Below, piece after piece: positions 32,730 through 44,727 of a stretch of DNA of 64,000 nt. The notes beneath the pieces were generated by a model. That model was given only the letters and a program-made list of their open reading frames with translations, was not told the origin of the DNA and did not search any database. The number at the start of each line of letters is the position of its first letter. Position 1 is the stretch's first letter. Source of the stretch: Guyanagaster necrorhizus. Taxonomy: Eukaryota; Basidiomycota; Agaricomycetes; Agaricales; Physalacriaceae. The stretch covers positions 275,023 to 339,022 of the forward strand of contig NW_025064909.1 in NCBI RefSeq assembly GCF_019112545.1, in the 5' to 3' direction. Made by a program: the position numbers and the translations under genes.

Positions 32730-35700
32730 GCAATTCCACTGGACTGGCCAACAGACTTTACAGTGTGCAAATCCCAGCTGCAAGTTGGACTGATAGTATT
32801 TCTATAGTTGTGCCTATGCCTGTATTACCCATGCATTTGAATATACCCCAGAAAAATACCTCACACATTGAAGAATCACAAAAAGAAACTCAAATGCCTT
32901 CAGGCTGAACAGAGACAGAGAGTCCCACTATATGGCTCAAACCATTTAAAACAGAATGGACATGGCAGGCCATCACAGATGTGACAAATGAAAGTGTGGC
33001 AAAGGCCATACTTCAGAACTGGATCCACAAAACCAGAGCCAAAGAAGTAGTCAATGAAGTTATCAAAGGAATCAAAGAAGCAGGAAGGATCTGAGCCTTA
33101 GAGTGGTTGGATGAGCTCAAGGGACCTCAGAAGTTTATTAGGCAAACCAAAACCAGAGGATGGAACCTCATCATCAAAGCCCAGATCAAATTGCTCACAA
33201 AGTGCTCCACACATGTGGTCATAGCCCTGATTGACAGCAGTTGCACTGGGAGCTTGATCAACCAAAGTTTCATCAATCAACACAAATTGCCCACCAGAAC
33301 CACTGTGGCATCCATTCCTGTCTACAATGCTGATAGAACCAAAAACCAAGCTGGCTCAATCACCAAATTTGTTGAACTCCAACTTACAATAGGAGACCAT
33401 TCAGAAAGGATTGACTTGGCAGTCACAGATCTAGGCACCAAGGAAATCTTTCTGGGTCATGACTGGTTGATCTGCCATAATCCATTGATCAACTGGAAGA
33501 CCAGAAGGATTACCTTCACATAGTGTAAATACCACAAAATCCCCTTCAAATTACCTGATGAGGATCTGGAAGATTAATGGGATGAAGAAATAGAGGATGG
33601 ACAAACCATACTGGCTATCAACATCTAAAGGGAAGTCCTGATCCAAGCCATACATCATGCCAATGAGTTGGCAGCTAAGGCCAATTAACAGAAGGAGGAA
33701 AGGACATTCAAAGAAATGGTCTCTGAATAGGCTCAGGAGTTCTGGGATCTATTTGAGAAAGAGAGCTTTGATGAGTTTCCAGCACTCAAACCCTGAGACC
33801 ACACCATCAAACTAATCCTAAATGCCAACACAAACCTTGATTGCAAAATCTACCCACTGGAGAATCATGAGCAACAGGAACTTGATAAGTTCCTTGATGA
33901 AAACCTGTCCAGCAGGAGGATATGACCCTTCAAATCCCCTATGGCCTCACCCTTCTTCTTCATCAAAAAGAAGGACAGTAAACTTTGCCCAGTATAAGAC
34001 TATCACAAACTAAACAAAATGATGATCAAAAATCACTATCTGTTACCTCTGATCTTGAAACTAATGGATAAACTCCAAAGGGTCTGATATTATACCAAAC
34101 TCAACATACAATGGAGATACAACAATGTATGAATTAAAGAGGGTGATGAGTGGAAGGTGGCCTTCTGAACTAACCAAGGATTGTTTAAATCCACAGTAAT
34201 ATTCTTTGGGCTGACCAACTCACCTGCCACCTTCCAGTGGATGATGAATGATATCTTTAAGGATCTCATCACTACCAGGGAGGTCACCATATACCTTGAT
34301 GATATTCTCATTATGTCCAAAACAAGGGAAGAACACAGGAGATTGGTATGCCAGGTGCTAATGCTAATGAGGAAGCACAAGTTGTTCCTCAAAGTGGAGA
34401 AGTGCAAATTTGAGGTGCTTGAAACTGAGTACCTTGGAGTCATCATCAGCAAAGGAAGTATATGCATGGACCCTGTCAAGATTGCCAGAGTCACCAAATG
34501 GCCCATACCAGTCAAGAAGAAGGAACTTCAGTCCTTTCTAGGATTCACTAACTTCTACCAACAGTTCATCTGTGACTACAGCAAAATCATCCACCCTATG
34601 ACACAACTCACTGGAAATGCCCTATGGACTTGAGGTCTGACTCAGCAAGCCACCTTTGATGACCTCAAGAGATGTCTAGTGGAGGATGTAGTACTTGTCA
34701 TCCCTATGCAAGATGGAAAATTCTGAGTCAAAGCCAATTCCAGTGAAAGCACCATTGGAGCTGTGCTCTCATAGCAACAGGACAGGAAGTGATGACCAGT
34801 TGTATTTCTCTCCAAGGCACTCACAGTTACAGAATGGAACTACAAGATTTATGACAAAGAGCTACTTGCTATCATGCTAGCTCTAGAAGAGTGGTGGCAT
34901 TACTTGATTAGGGCCACTGACATCTTCGAGATCTGGACTGATCACCAAAACCTGTGATATTTCCAGCAACCCCAAAAATTAAATCACCAGTAAGCCTGAT
35001 GGATCACAGAGCTCAGCCAATATCAATACATGCTCCATCACAAAGCTGGAGCAGCAAACAAGAAGACTGACCTTCTGAGCCAGAGAGCAGATCATGACCA
35101 GGGGAGCAGTGACAATGAGAGGGTAATGCTATTACAACCTGAACACTTTTGGACCATGATAATGCCTACCAAGGAGGAAATCCATGAGTGCATCAAGAGT
35201 GCCACTCAGGATAGCCATAAATGGGACCAATGAGTAGCTCCATTGCTCAATCATGAGCGAGAGATGACAAGGGAGGGAGAAATGATCTGCTATGACAGAC
35301 AGATCTATATCCCTTGGGACCAAGGACTATATGGTGAAATTATCACCACCTGTCATGATCATGCCACCACTGGACATCCTGATATCACCAAGACCAAAGA
35401 ATTGATCCTACATAAATACTGGTGGCTGAAGATGAGCACAGACATCACTGCTTATATCAAAGCATGTGAAGTCTGTCAATGAGAAAAGTCATCAATGCAA
35501 CTATAGGCCACTCTGCTTCACCTGAACGAGATCTCTTTATCACTATAGACACATATCTTGGTCGATATGATTACCAGACTCCTGGAATGCAATGGTTATA
35601 ATGCCATCATCATCATAGTTGATCACTTCTCAAAAGTGATCATCCCAATTGCATGTTCAACAGAATTAACCTCTGAAGGGTGGGCAAAAATCCTGCATGA

Positions 35701-36622
35701 TAAGGTCTATGCAAAATACAGAATGCCTCAAGTTGTTATATCTGATAGGGGTCTGCAATTCATCTCCAAATTCCTAGACGACCTCTACCATCTCCTAAAT
35801 ATCAAATAAAACACCTCAACCACATATCACCCTCAGACAGATGAGCAAACTGAGTGTGCCAACCAGGAGGTGGAGAAATATCTTCACCTATTTATCAACT
35901 ACTGATAAGATGACTGAGTGGAGTGGCTAGTGCTTGCCACATTCCAGCATAACAACTGCATATATTTGGCAACAGGGAAAACCCTGTTCTTCATTAATCA
36001 TGGCAGACATCCAAATGTTTCCCAAACTGAACACCACCACACCATGACTCCAGCCTCCAGAGACTTTGCCATGATAATGAAAAATATCCACAGCAAAACC
36101 CAGACCACCCTCAAAAAAGCTGCAGCCACCATGATAAAGCAATACAATAAACACTGCTGCCCAGCACATATATATAACCTCAATAATGAAGTCTGGCTCA
36201 ACACAACCAATCTTCATCTTCCATGCCCAAAATGAAAACTTGCTGATAAACATACTGGCCCTTTCACCATCATCTCCAAAGTTGGCATAGGTGCTTACAA
36301 ACTGTGACTGCCTTCAACTTGGAAAGTAAATGACTTCTTTAATAAAGTGCTGTTGATCCCATACATCATACCAGCATTTCCTAATCAAGAATATCCACTG
36401 CCATCTCCATCTGACCTCATCAATGACAAAAAACACTATGAAATCAACCAAGTTCTGAACCACAAATTATGAAAGGTGAAGGTGAAGGGAGGCAGCACAA
36501 CCACAACAGTTGGCTACCTCATCAGTTGGAAAGGATATGGTCCAGAATCCAACCAGTGAGTCAATGAAAAGCTGATGAATGCAGACACTACCATACATGA
36601 CTATGAATTATCCTTAAATTAA
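32726..36622 (+). pseudogene. Gy-E pol: protease, RT, RNase H, integrase, chromodomain
   Basis: Pol begins in the -1 frame across the gag stop (CAGTGAGC). Protease at about 33,215-33,523 (ALIDSSCTGSLIN; DSG reads DSS). RT at about 33,900-34,632 with the catalytic motif intact (VTIYLDDILIMSK, GATGAT at 34,298-34,303) and LGFTNFYQQF. RNase H at about 34,690-35,100 (YDKELLAIMLALEEW). Integrase zinc finger at about 35,330-35,482 ending CEVCQ. Core at about 35,545-36,000: VDMITRL, VVISDRGLQF, and [16 protein letters not shown], so the D, D and E are visible. Chromodomain at about 36,425-36,622 (YLISWKGYGPESNQ). About 4 kb long. Multiple TAG/TGA stops. Confidence 0.92.
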
Positions 36623-36655
36623 GCCATCAGGATGATGGTCTTAAGGAGAGGGTAA

Positions 36656-37115
36656 TATTATGATTTTCCCCTTTTCTTACTCTTTGAACCCCTATTTATG
36701 CTTAGTCAGGGCACTAGAACAAGTGCTTAGAACTATGGGACCAGGCTTAATCATCACAACAGGCCAAGTCTGTCATTGTTCTCTGATGCAACAATATTGC
36801 TTGATGATGCACAATTGTTTTTTTATGGACTGTAGAGATGCTCAAGGACAATGAGCACAAAAACCCCAGTAACCCACAATTAGTAGACTCATGTTTAGGT
36901 AGTAACCTGTACAGTATTTAAGGAGCTCACTCTCACTGTCTAAGCCTCAGCTTCAAGCTAAAGTTTATTCACACCATTCCACTCTTGAGCTGATCCCTTT
37001 TAGCCTTGTGACACACTGAGTTAGAAGTGCATCAGTGAACTCAGATGACTATCCAAAGTGCGAGGTAGCTTCTATTTATCACATGTTTCTATTCATGTGA
37101 TATTTGGGTCTAACA
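36656..37115 (+). repeat. Gy-E 3' LTR
   Basis: 460 bp; starts TATTATGATTTTCCCC (the terminal TG mutated to TA) and ends GGTCTAACA. It retains one CpG (gtgcgagg near 37,060) that is gtgtgagg in the 5' LTR, a direct view of CpG-to-TpG decay. Confidence 0.95.
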
Positions 37116-39736
37116 GAGAGCTTGAGACTGGACAGAAAGTCAGAGTATATTGCACTGATAATAGTGAACTTAGAATTGTGAAAATGAGTGACTGGCTCAA
37201 AACAAAGGAAACCATGCATGAGTTCACAGCACTCTACACATCTGCTCATATTGGACAAGTTGAGCATTATCACTGTACTCTCATGAACAAGGCAAAAACT
37301 ATGTGACTTGATGCAAAGTGTCCAGAAAATCTGTGAGATGAATTCTATCTTACTACACAATATCTTGATAATCTCACAATGGTGAAATTGCTAACTGGAA
37401 AAACTCCATTTGAGATGTAGTATTGATAGAAGCCTAATCTATCTCATCTATGAGAAATAGAATGTAAAGCCTTTGTGCTAATTCAGAACTGATACAATCC
37501 CAAAATCTTAGAAAGGTCTGTTGAATGCATACTCATTGGCTATGAACCCAATGTGAAGGCTTACCATTGCTACCATGCACTATCTTATCATATCATCACC
37601 TCTCACTATAGAGTCTTCATCAAGAGTCACTAATCTCTCAGATCTCCCATCACATCTATGCTTGCATCTGAACCTGTTCCTTCTCTAAGCATGCTCACTA
37701 CCATCTCCAACCTCACTACTGCCACTGCTTTTAAAACACTCAAGAAGCCCTTCACTGTGAATAAACCTCTGTCTGATGCTCCTGCTGAAGTGTCTATATT
37801 TTCTGCTTAAAATGCTAATCTAATACCTCTTGCTGATGCCTCAGATCCCATTTCACAACTTAGATAATCTTTGTAGATTCTGAATATTGATAAGAATGGT
37901 CCAAGTTGACTTGAACATGCTATAGATGAGGCTTGACAGGCTGAACAATAGGCCAAGGCTGCATGAGATGAGCAAAAGTGAGCTGTGATGGAAATGACTC
38001 ACTAGACAGCTGAACTGAACCCTACTATTGCTGAAAATGCTGCTAGAGAGAAATTGAAGACATCTTTCAATAAGCTTCTGGGTACTAGCATGGTGAACTA
38101 CCTTGATAAAGCTTTCATAGCTGTTGAGAAGAAAGTCTATGCTGTCTTATAAATGGGTGATGAACCTATCATATGGGAAGAAGCAAATGCTTCTGCAGAT
38201 GCTGACTATTGGCTTGCAGGTTATCAAGATAAGCTGAAGTCTCTAAAATAAATAGGTGTCTATAAACTTGTTCTATATTTGTCTGTTCCTCTTAGTCAAA
38301 AAATTTAAAAGAGTAAGCCTGTATTCAAAGTTAAATGAGATGAGGCTGACTCTGCAGTTCACTGGAAAGTATGCATTGTCTTCAAAGGTTTTGAACAGAT
38401 CTATGGTAGAAACTACATAAAGACCACATCTTCCACCACTCACATGGAATCCTAGCATATTCTGTTGCATCTAGCCACCACTCTTTACTGAGATGCTCAG
38501 CAAATTGACATTAAAACTACTTTCCTTTATAAACTCCTACCTAAAGATGAAACTCAGTACATGGAACAGCTGAAAGACTTTGAAGAACCCAGTAAAAAAG
38601 ACTGGGTTTGGAAGCTCCAGCATGGACTGTATAGCATGAAGTAGAGTGGCCACATCTGGAACTGCACTATAAATGAAGCAATGATATCCTGAGATTTCAT
38701 ATGCCTCAGCAGTAAGTACTGTATTTACTGCAGGAAGACTGCAACTGGCACAGTGATAGCTGCTGTCTATATCAATGATTTTCTCTCTATAGCCAGTTTA
38801 AAGGAGGAGAATGAATGGTTCAAGGCCCAAATGTGATAGAAATGGACTATCTCTGATCTAAGAGAAGCTAAATTCTGTATAGGGATCACTGTCTTCAGAG
38901 ACTATTTGAATAGGACTATTGCATTATCTCAAACTGCTCTTATCAACAGAATAATCTCTCAGTATGGCCAGAAAGATGCCCACCCAATAGCAACACCTAT
39001 GGACTCAGAATTGAAGCTTTGTCAACTTGATCTATTTCACCTTTTTAAAGAGGATCAAACTGCCTTGCAGAAACTATCCTACCAGTCACTCATAGAATCC
39101 TCTATCTATCTTGCAATTGAAACCTATCTTGACATTGCTTATGCTGTTTAACAACTATCCTGTTTTCTGGATACCTTCTCATTTATCCACTGGAATGCTG
39201 CCCTTCATATAGTCTGATATCTCAAGAGCACTAGAAATCTAAGCCTGTATCTGGATGGATATTCTGATATTAGACTCACTAGTTTCACCAACTCAGACTG
39301 AACTAATTGTCTTAATACTTGATATAATATCAGCAGATATTGTTTCATATTGGAATCTGGACTTATATCTTAGACAGTGAAACATCAGCCAACAGTCACT
39401 GTATTATCCTGCAAATCCAAATATATGACAGCATATGAGGCAACAAAAGAAGCTGTATAGATTCAGATGCTATTTTTAGGACTTAGCTTTGAACAATGTA
39501 ACACTACTATAATCAACTGCAATAACAATAGCACTATCAACCTATTTAAAGATCCATCATTTCATGCATGAGTCAAGCACATAGATATAAAGTATCACTT
39601 TATCTGAGAATACATTAAAAATAAGAAGATCTTACTGGACTATGTTAATACTAAGAACAACATTGCAGACTGCTTTACTAAAGTACTGCAGCCTGCTCAA
39701 TTCATCCACTTATAAGGATTTATAGGCCTCTTGTAG
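37116..39736 (+). pseudogene. Co-F integrase end, RT and RNase H
   Basis: Resumes integrase after the Gy-E insertion (VRVYCTDNSELRIV with the second catalytic Asp; GQVEHYHCTLMNKAKTM with the Glu, at about 37,140-37,306). RT follows from about 38,300 with a decayed catalytic motif YINDFLS at 38,768-38,788 (first Asp to Asn). RNase H at about 39,290-39,600 has only traces. The last residues end near 39,736, just before the polypurine tract (gaggaggag). Frequent stops. Confidence 0.82.
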
Positions 39737-39772
39737 ACAAAAGAGTCAGAAGGAGTTTTCAGTGAGGAGGAG

Positions 39773-40004
39773 TGTTGGTACACATATAATACATACAATG
39801 TAAGTGTGCCACTGAGAACTGTATTGTTAGAATTTTGCTATTGTTTCTATTTCATCATGCTTATTCTAGATGACAATGTAATAATGCCACCTAGTTTGCT
39901 ACAGTATATATATATGAGTAGCATACTCTCTACTCAGCTACCTCAGTCCTTTTACAACTTACTCCAAAGACTGAAAACATCTTTCTACAGCTTAAATTCT
40001 AATA
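39773..40004 (+). repeat. Co-F 3' LTR
   Basis: 232 bp, TGTTGGTACACATATAATA to AATTCTAATA, followed by GTATC. A TA-repeat in the promoter (tatatatatatg) accounts for most of the 6-bp length difference from the 5' LTR. Confidence 0.93.
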
Positions 40005-40009
40005 GTATC

Positions 40010-42493
40010 TGATGGGGTTTTGAGATTTATGAGTTCACTTGCTTGATTATGAGGCTTCAGGCTTGAGTCAGGAGTATCTGGATTGAGATTGGTTACTGTC
40101 TCCCCTTCAATCTTGACATCTTCAGGCTCATCATTATTATCAAAGTAGATGTTTCTTTCAATGCTAACTCTTCTCTGTCCAGGCCAGTATACTCAAATAC
40201 CTTTGGATTCTTTATTAAATCTGACAAAGCATTTAGCATCTGCCTGAGGTTGAAGCTTGCTTCATCTGAGCTTTTTAACCCATACAGTGCATTCAAATTC
40301 ATGTAGCTGAGAGAGATCAGGCTTCTGGTGAGTTGCCTTCTTATGTGGAGTGATATTTCTCTTTAATATGCTGTAGGCTATTCTGTTCTTTAGCTATACT
40401 TTATGTGAGACAGCCTCTGCCTATAGATATGGTAGCAGCCTTGCTTGGATTAACATTGCTTAAGCACCTTCAAGATGTGAGTAGTTGCTATACTCTGCTA
40501 TTCTGTTGGATTGGAGCAAGTCATGGACTGTCAAATGACAAGTTGTTTCAGCAAGGTCAAAGTGATTCTTGAATTTCTTGCTCATGAATTCTCCTTCTTA
40601 GTCTGAGCCAAGCATCTGAACATTCTTTGCATTATGTTGCATCTTTGCCCAAGGCTCATACTTCTGATAGCATAAGTAAGATTCAGACTTTTTCTTTATA
40701 AAGTAGACCTTTTCTTCTCATAATGAGATGTTCTAATAAGTGTTGTTACTATACTTGTGATCACTGATTGACTCAGTGTTAGTGGGTTCTCAGATATCTG
40801 TTACAACTTTATTGCTACATGCTTTTGCTGTTTTATTTTCCTGACTGATCTTTGAGAAGGGCTTTTTGGTGGCTTTGACTTGAATGCATGCTTGGCAGAA
40901 CCTAATCTTAGTTTCTACATCAATCTGAATACTATATACCAATCTGGATTTTGTATGACAATGAGAATAGCTTTACTTAGGTGGCTTATAAGGTTATAAA
41001 ACTCTTTTATGGTTATGAGACATTCAGAGAGTACAGTGATAGAGATGTTAGTCTATATGGATATTAGCACTATAAAGGCAGTTATACAGTATAGGTCTCT
41101 AATCACTGATATTATGCCAACTGTTTTATGTTTGGGCTGTGGGCTTTGTATCATACAATGGCCATCCTTAATGGTGAGTGAGTGTCCATTATGATCTAGA
41201 CAGCTAACTAATATGAGCATGAATGCCATGCTAGGTGAGTAGTAGATGTTATGAAAGGTGACAGGTATTGGCTTTTGGTCTGGTCCCATCAGTAACTGAA
41301 TAGGATAATCTTCTTTACCTGTCATGCTGAATGTTTGGCTATCTGCTGCCTTAATAAAAATAGGCTTAATAGCTGTAAAATTGCTGAATCATTTGCAGCA
41401 GCTAGTGAAATAGTTGCTTGCACCAGTATCAATGATTTCAGATGCTGTGTCATTGTCCAGAGCTGTGGGAGCTTGTGCATCTGCTGGGTAGTCAGATGTG
41501 CACTTGAGGACTGGAGCTTTTGACATTTAGAATGGCTGTGAATCCATATTTTATAAGTGTTTCATTGTTTGCCTTCTCTGCCATGTTGGCCTGGGCTATC
41601 TTTTTAGCCTTGTCCTATGGTGCTTGCTCTGCTTTGCCTCCTCCCTCTCTATAGCAGTCCCTCTTGATGTGGTTGTTATGGCTCCAGTTGTTGCAGTGCA
41701 GGCTATTATTGCTTTTTTTTGCCTCTATTTTTGCAATAGCCTTTTCTTTACTCTTTTTTCCTCCTTTATTGTTGCTTGAGAACAGTGCTGAGTTCTGTAC
41801 AGACTCATCAATGTTCTTCTCTACTTGCCTTTGATCAGTGGTCTCTTGGATCTGCTGAATCAGAAGGCTGCTTCATATGGGTTTGCCAATTATCTATGAG
41901 GCAATATTAAGTATCTTGAGTGTGAGTCTGTAGCTTATTAAGGATGATGTTCAGATGTAGATGGCATAAGAGTTATCACTGATGGACTTTCTCATTATGG
42001 TGAGTTCTTCTCTCATCCTAGACATATTGGTAAAGTGAATTCAGATATCTCCATCATCAGGACTGTGTTGATTTTAGAGCTTGTTGAGTAGGTTCTGCTG
42101 TATCAAAATATCTTTTTCTTTGAAGATAAAAGTGAGCTTCTTCTACATTGCAGTAGCAGAGGGTTTATTTTTGATCTGCATAAAGGTTGAAGTGCTAATT
42201 GTTTCATACATTATCTTGCAGACCTATGCCTCCTTCTGATCATATGCATCCTGAAGGGTCAGTTGCTTTTCAACTTTATCTTCAAATAAGAGTATAAGGT
42301 TTTCTGGTAGGTAATAGTCTTCATCTGTCTCTGTCATCTCTATGGGCTTCTTGACAGTTCTATACAGGACTTATCTAAGCTTTTTTGAGATGGCCACATT
42401 TGGAATCTATTTTCTGTATAAGATGTAGTTCATGCCATTGTCTTTTACATGAGGCAGATTAAAGAGTTTGATAGTAGAAATCAGTGAAGACAT
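40010..42493 (-). pseudogene. Co-G gag, protease and integrase part
   Basis: Starts at ATG 42,491-42,493 on the minus strand (MSSLISTIKLFNLPHV, then VKDNGMNYILYRKQ), a copia gag N-terminus. A knuckle-like HCNNWSHNNHIKRDC followed by YREGGGKA lies at about 41,640-41,710. Protease-region sequence is at about 41,050-41,330 (open for 90 codons: PVTFHNIYYSPSM, LILVSCLDHNGHSLTI). Integrase and linker run to 40,010, where Co-F inserted. Stops throughout. Confidence 0.78.
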
Positions 42494-42512
42494 GTCATCA
42501 GAGCCTATAACC
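42494..42512 (-). promoter_or_regulatory. Co-G primer-binding site (half-tRNA-iMet type)
   Basis: On the minus strand the LTR is followed at once by GGTTATAGGCTCTGATGAC. The GGTTATxGGCYC core resembles the Drosophila copia site, which pairs with a tRNA-iMet fragment ending in the anticodon region. The same core appears in Co-C and Co-H. Confidence 0.5.
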
Positions 42513-42782
42513 TGTTGAGCAGTGGACCAGAGAATCTTAGAGGATACAGTAGTGAGACTTCACAATAAAGCAAGTGCAGTGAGGATTGGCCTGAAGCAAA
42601 AAAATAGATGTATCTACTGTGAATTAGTAAGGTATGATATAAGTAGATGTAATGTACTCACATCTTAGTGGATGGTAAATCACTAAAATATGTGGCTGTA
42701 TAAACAGTGAAAATTGCTAGAACCAGTAATTAATTTGGAGTCTATATGACTGTATCTGTAGTCATAGCTCATACTCTCAACA
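42513..42782 (-). repeat. Co-G 5' LTR
   Basis: 270 bp, TGTTGAGCAGTGG to CTCTCAACA in plus-strand reading. Partner of 24,767-25,036. Followed by TGTTC, the mutated or non-matching counterpart of TATTC. Confidence 0.92.
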
Positions 42783-43557
42783 TGTTCTCCATAAAGAGAT
42801 TTATAAAAACACAAGCTTACTTTAACTGCATATGCCAGAGAGAAAGATACAAGTCTGGCAATACATCTTTAGCCACAAAAAATATTTTGCAGAATGATAC
42901 TTACAAAACAGATGCATAGTATATTAAACAGGATTGAAAAAGACAAAGTACAGATGAGAGTGGTAGTCCAAGTTGCTGGCAACAATCATTAGAAGCATAT
43001 AACAGACATTAAATATGATGCCAGCAATGATCATCATATGCTAAGTTCTCATTCTCTGAATACAAGCAGAAAACAGGTAGTCTTTTTTTTGATTGTCAAA
43101 AGTCATATAAAACAAAGCTCAAAAAGCAAGAATAGATCAGATGTAAAATGAGATAATAGAACCTTCAGTATATATAGCTGTTTCATCTTCTGGTTGAGGC
43201 TGAAGTTCATTTGACATCATCATTGTTATATTGCCTATAAGACACAGTTATTAGATTGCTGTTATGTTTGATCAAAAGAAACTAGTGATTGAATTGAATA
43301 CACTCTAAAGAACCTTGATATTGGTTCACTAAAGTCTAACTGGTGAACTTTGCTCACTGGCATATTGGATAATTTAGTGTAAAATATAAGACTGATATAC
43401 TCTAGATATACACTAGTTATATCAATATTTAGGATTTATATATATTCATTTTTACTATGATTAACTATCTTGTAATGTATATAGTCAAAAGACACCAAAA
43501 CTATATCCATTTATAGATTTATGCAGAACCAAAATAGCATGTGTTGTGATATGTGAC
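42783..43557. other. Unassigned AT-rich stretch between Co-G and the Pogo gene
   Basis: No convincing coding or repeat signal in 775 bp. If the Pogo transposon has its right-hand inverted repeat here it is not recognisable by eye. A cluster of ttcacta/gtgaact-like words at about 43,330-43,350 is not enough to call one. Confidence 0.35.
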
Positions 43558-44502
43558 TTATATGATAACATTATCATTGTTGCTCCAAAATGCTGTCAGT
43601 AGTTTTTGGGTCAGCTTTTCATGCATCTCCTTGAATAATGCTTCTCTCAACTTTCTCAGCTGTGGTACTAATCCACTCTGATCATCTTGTGAAACACAAA
43701 ATACCTCCAGCTTTCAAATAAGCTCAAACCCTTCTCTTGTAGTTATCAAGGTCTGCTCTTTCTCACTCTCCTTTTCCTCTTCATCATTGTTAATAATGGT
43801 TGCTTCCCTATTTTCTATGGCAATATCATGCTTGACAGCAGTAATAATCTCCTTATCTGTTGACATCACCTCAAGATCTTCAATATACTCTTCTGCAATA
43901 GAGTTAACCATCTCTTCAATAGTTGGAATAAAACCAAACATGCAATTTTATTGTTTTAATTCAACAAGATGGTCCTTCAACATTATCTCTGCTGTCTAAA
44001 GCTATTGAATAGAGACAATTTGAGTGGGGGATATGTTCATTTTTGACTGTGATGAAAAAGTCAACTGATTGACTGCCTCCAGTGTTTTACCAATATTGTT
44101 CTCTGCATTCATAACAGCTATAAGAGCAGGACACCAGTTAGTATCAGCATATTGGTTCCTAAGCAGATTCTGCAATATCTGTTTGATCCTTAGAAGTGTG
44201 TATTTGTCTGTTGAAGCAAAGTCACAAACAAAGTTCCATGCAGAATTGAGGAGTAAGGTGTCTTGAAAATCATTGGATAGTGTAGTGGACTGTGATTTAG
44301 GTGCATCATCAGACATTATACCAGTGTGTTTTCAGCAGTTTGCTATTGTTTCACTGCTGACATTTGCCCAAGCATTACAAGCAATAGTCATAGCTTCAAA
44401 GAGATTAAGCTTGAAGATTTCAGGCTCTCCAAGATTATCAAGATCAAGTGTACAGATACACATGACATTCCAATAATATGTCTTGAAGCAGCAGATAATA
44501 CC

Positions 44503-44705
44503 TGTTGCAGGCAGATTACTTTTATGCAGTGGATAATAGGCCAGACTGAGTACGATGGTCAATTGCTTAAAGGCAGAGATACGTATGACTACTACTTACC
44601 TGAGTACAACAGTCAATTGCTTAAAGGCAATTGACTATCAACTCAGGACAAAACTGTCTATGTTTATATAAGGTTGACATCAGATACTTGTGTCATCCTG
44701 CAACA
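44503..44705 (-). repeat. Co-H 3' LTR with internal duplication
   Basis: 203 bp. The segment gtcaattgcttaaaggca occurs twice, around 44,560 and 44,610, separated by unique bases including gatacgtatgactactactt. The partner LTR has it once. Confidence 0.93.
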
Positions 44706-44727
44706 CTCTCCCTTGACACAATACTTC

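Larger units (their letters stand above)
28977..37115 (+). mobile_element. Gy-E: complete, uninterrupted Ty3/gypsy chromovirus
   Basis: 8,139 bp with 460-bp LTRs (28,977-29,436; 36,656-37,115), flanked by GAGAG at 28,972-28,976 and 37,116-37,120 inside Co-F's integrase. It has the full family plan: LTR, PBS, ORF0, gag, -1 pol with protease, RT, RNase H, integrase and chromodomain, polypurine tract (ttaaggagagggtaa), LTR. It keeps the RT YLDD but has stops in most domains, so it is the best reference copy but not intact. Confidence 0.96.
26866..40004 (+). mobile_element. Co-F: Ty1/copia element nested in Co-G and interrupted by Gy-E
   Basis: LTRs of 226 and 232 bp (26,866-27,091 and 39,773-40,004) are flanked by GTATC at 26,861-26,865 and 40,005-40,009. 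Without Gy-E the element is about 5.0 kb. Coding order is gag with knuckle, protease, integrase, RT, RNase H, the copia order (integrase before RT). Many stops, and RT catalytic YVDD reads YIND. Confidence 0.94.
24767..42782 (-). mobile_element. Co-G: Ty1/copia element, interrupted by Co-F and Gy-E
   Basis: Two 270-bp LTRs (24,767-25,036 and 42,513-42,782), TGTTGAG... to ...TCTCAACA. The minus-strand body is in two pieces, 25,037-26,865 and 40,005-42,512. Without Co-F it is about 4.9 kb. Gag, zinc knuckle, protease and integrase lie in the right piece; RT and RNase H lie in the left. Flanks TATTC and TGTTC differ by one transition, so the target duplication is plausible but not exact. Confidence 0.9.

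Noticed and set aside
33822..34013. ORF of 63 codons over the Gy-E RT N-terminus
   Set aside because: Shadow of the RT frame; the true frame reads NTNLDCKIY and FFFIKKKDSK with stops. The same shadow appears at 425-730 in Gy-A0.
42783..43557. Inverted terminal repeat of the Pogo transposon
   Set aside because: Short complementary words exist, but no stretch convincingly matches the sequence beyond 50,400 and no TA-flanked ends could be paired.
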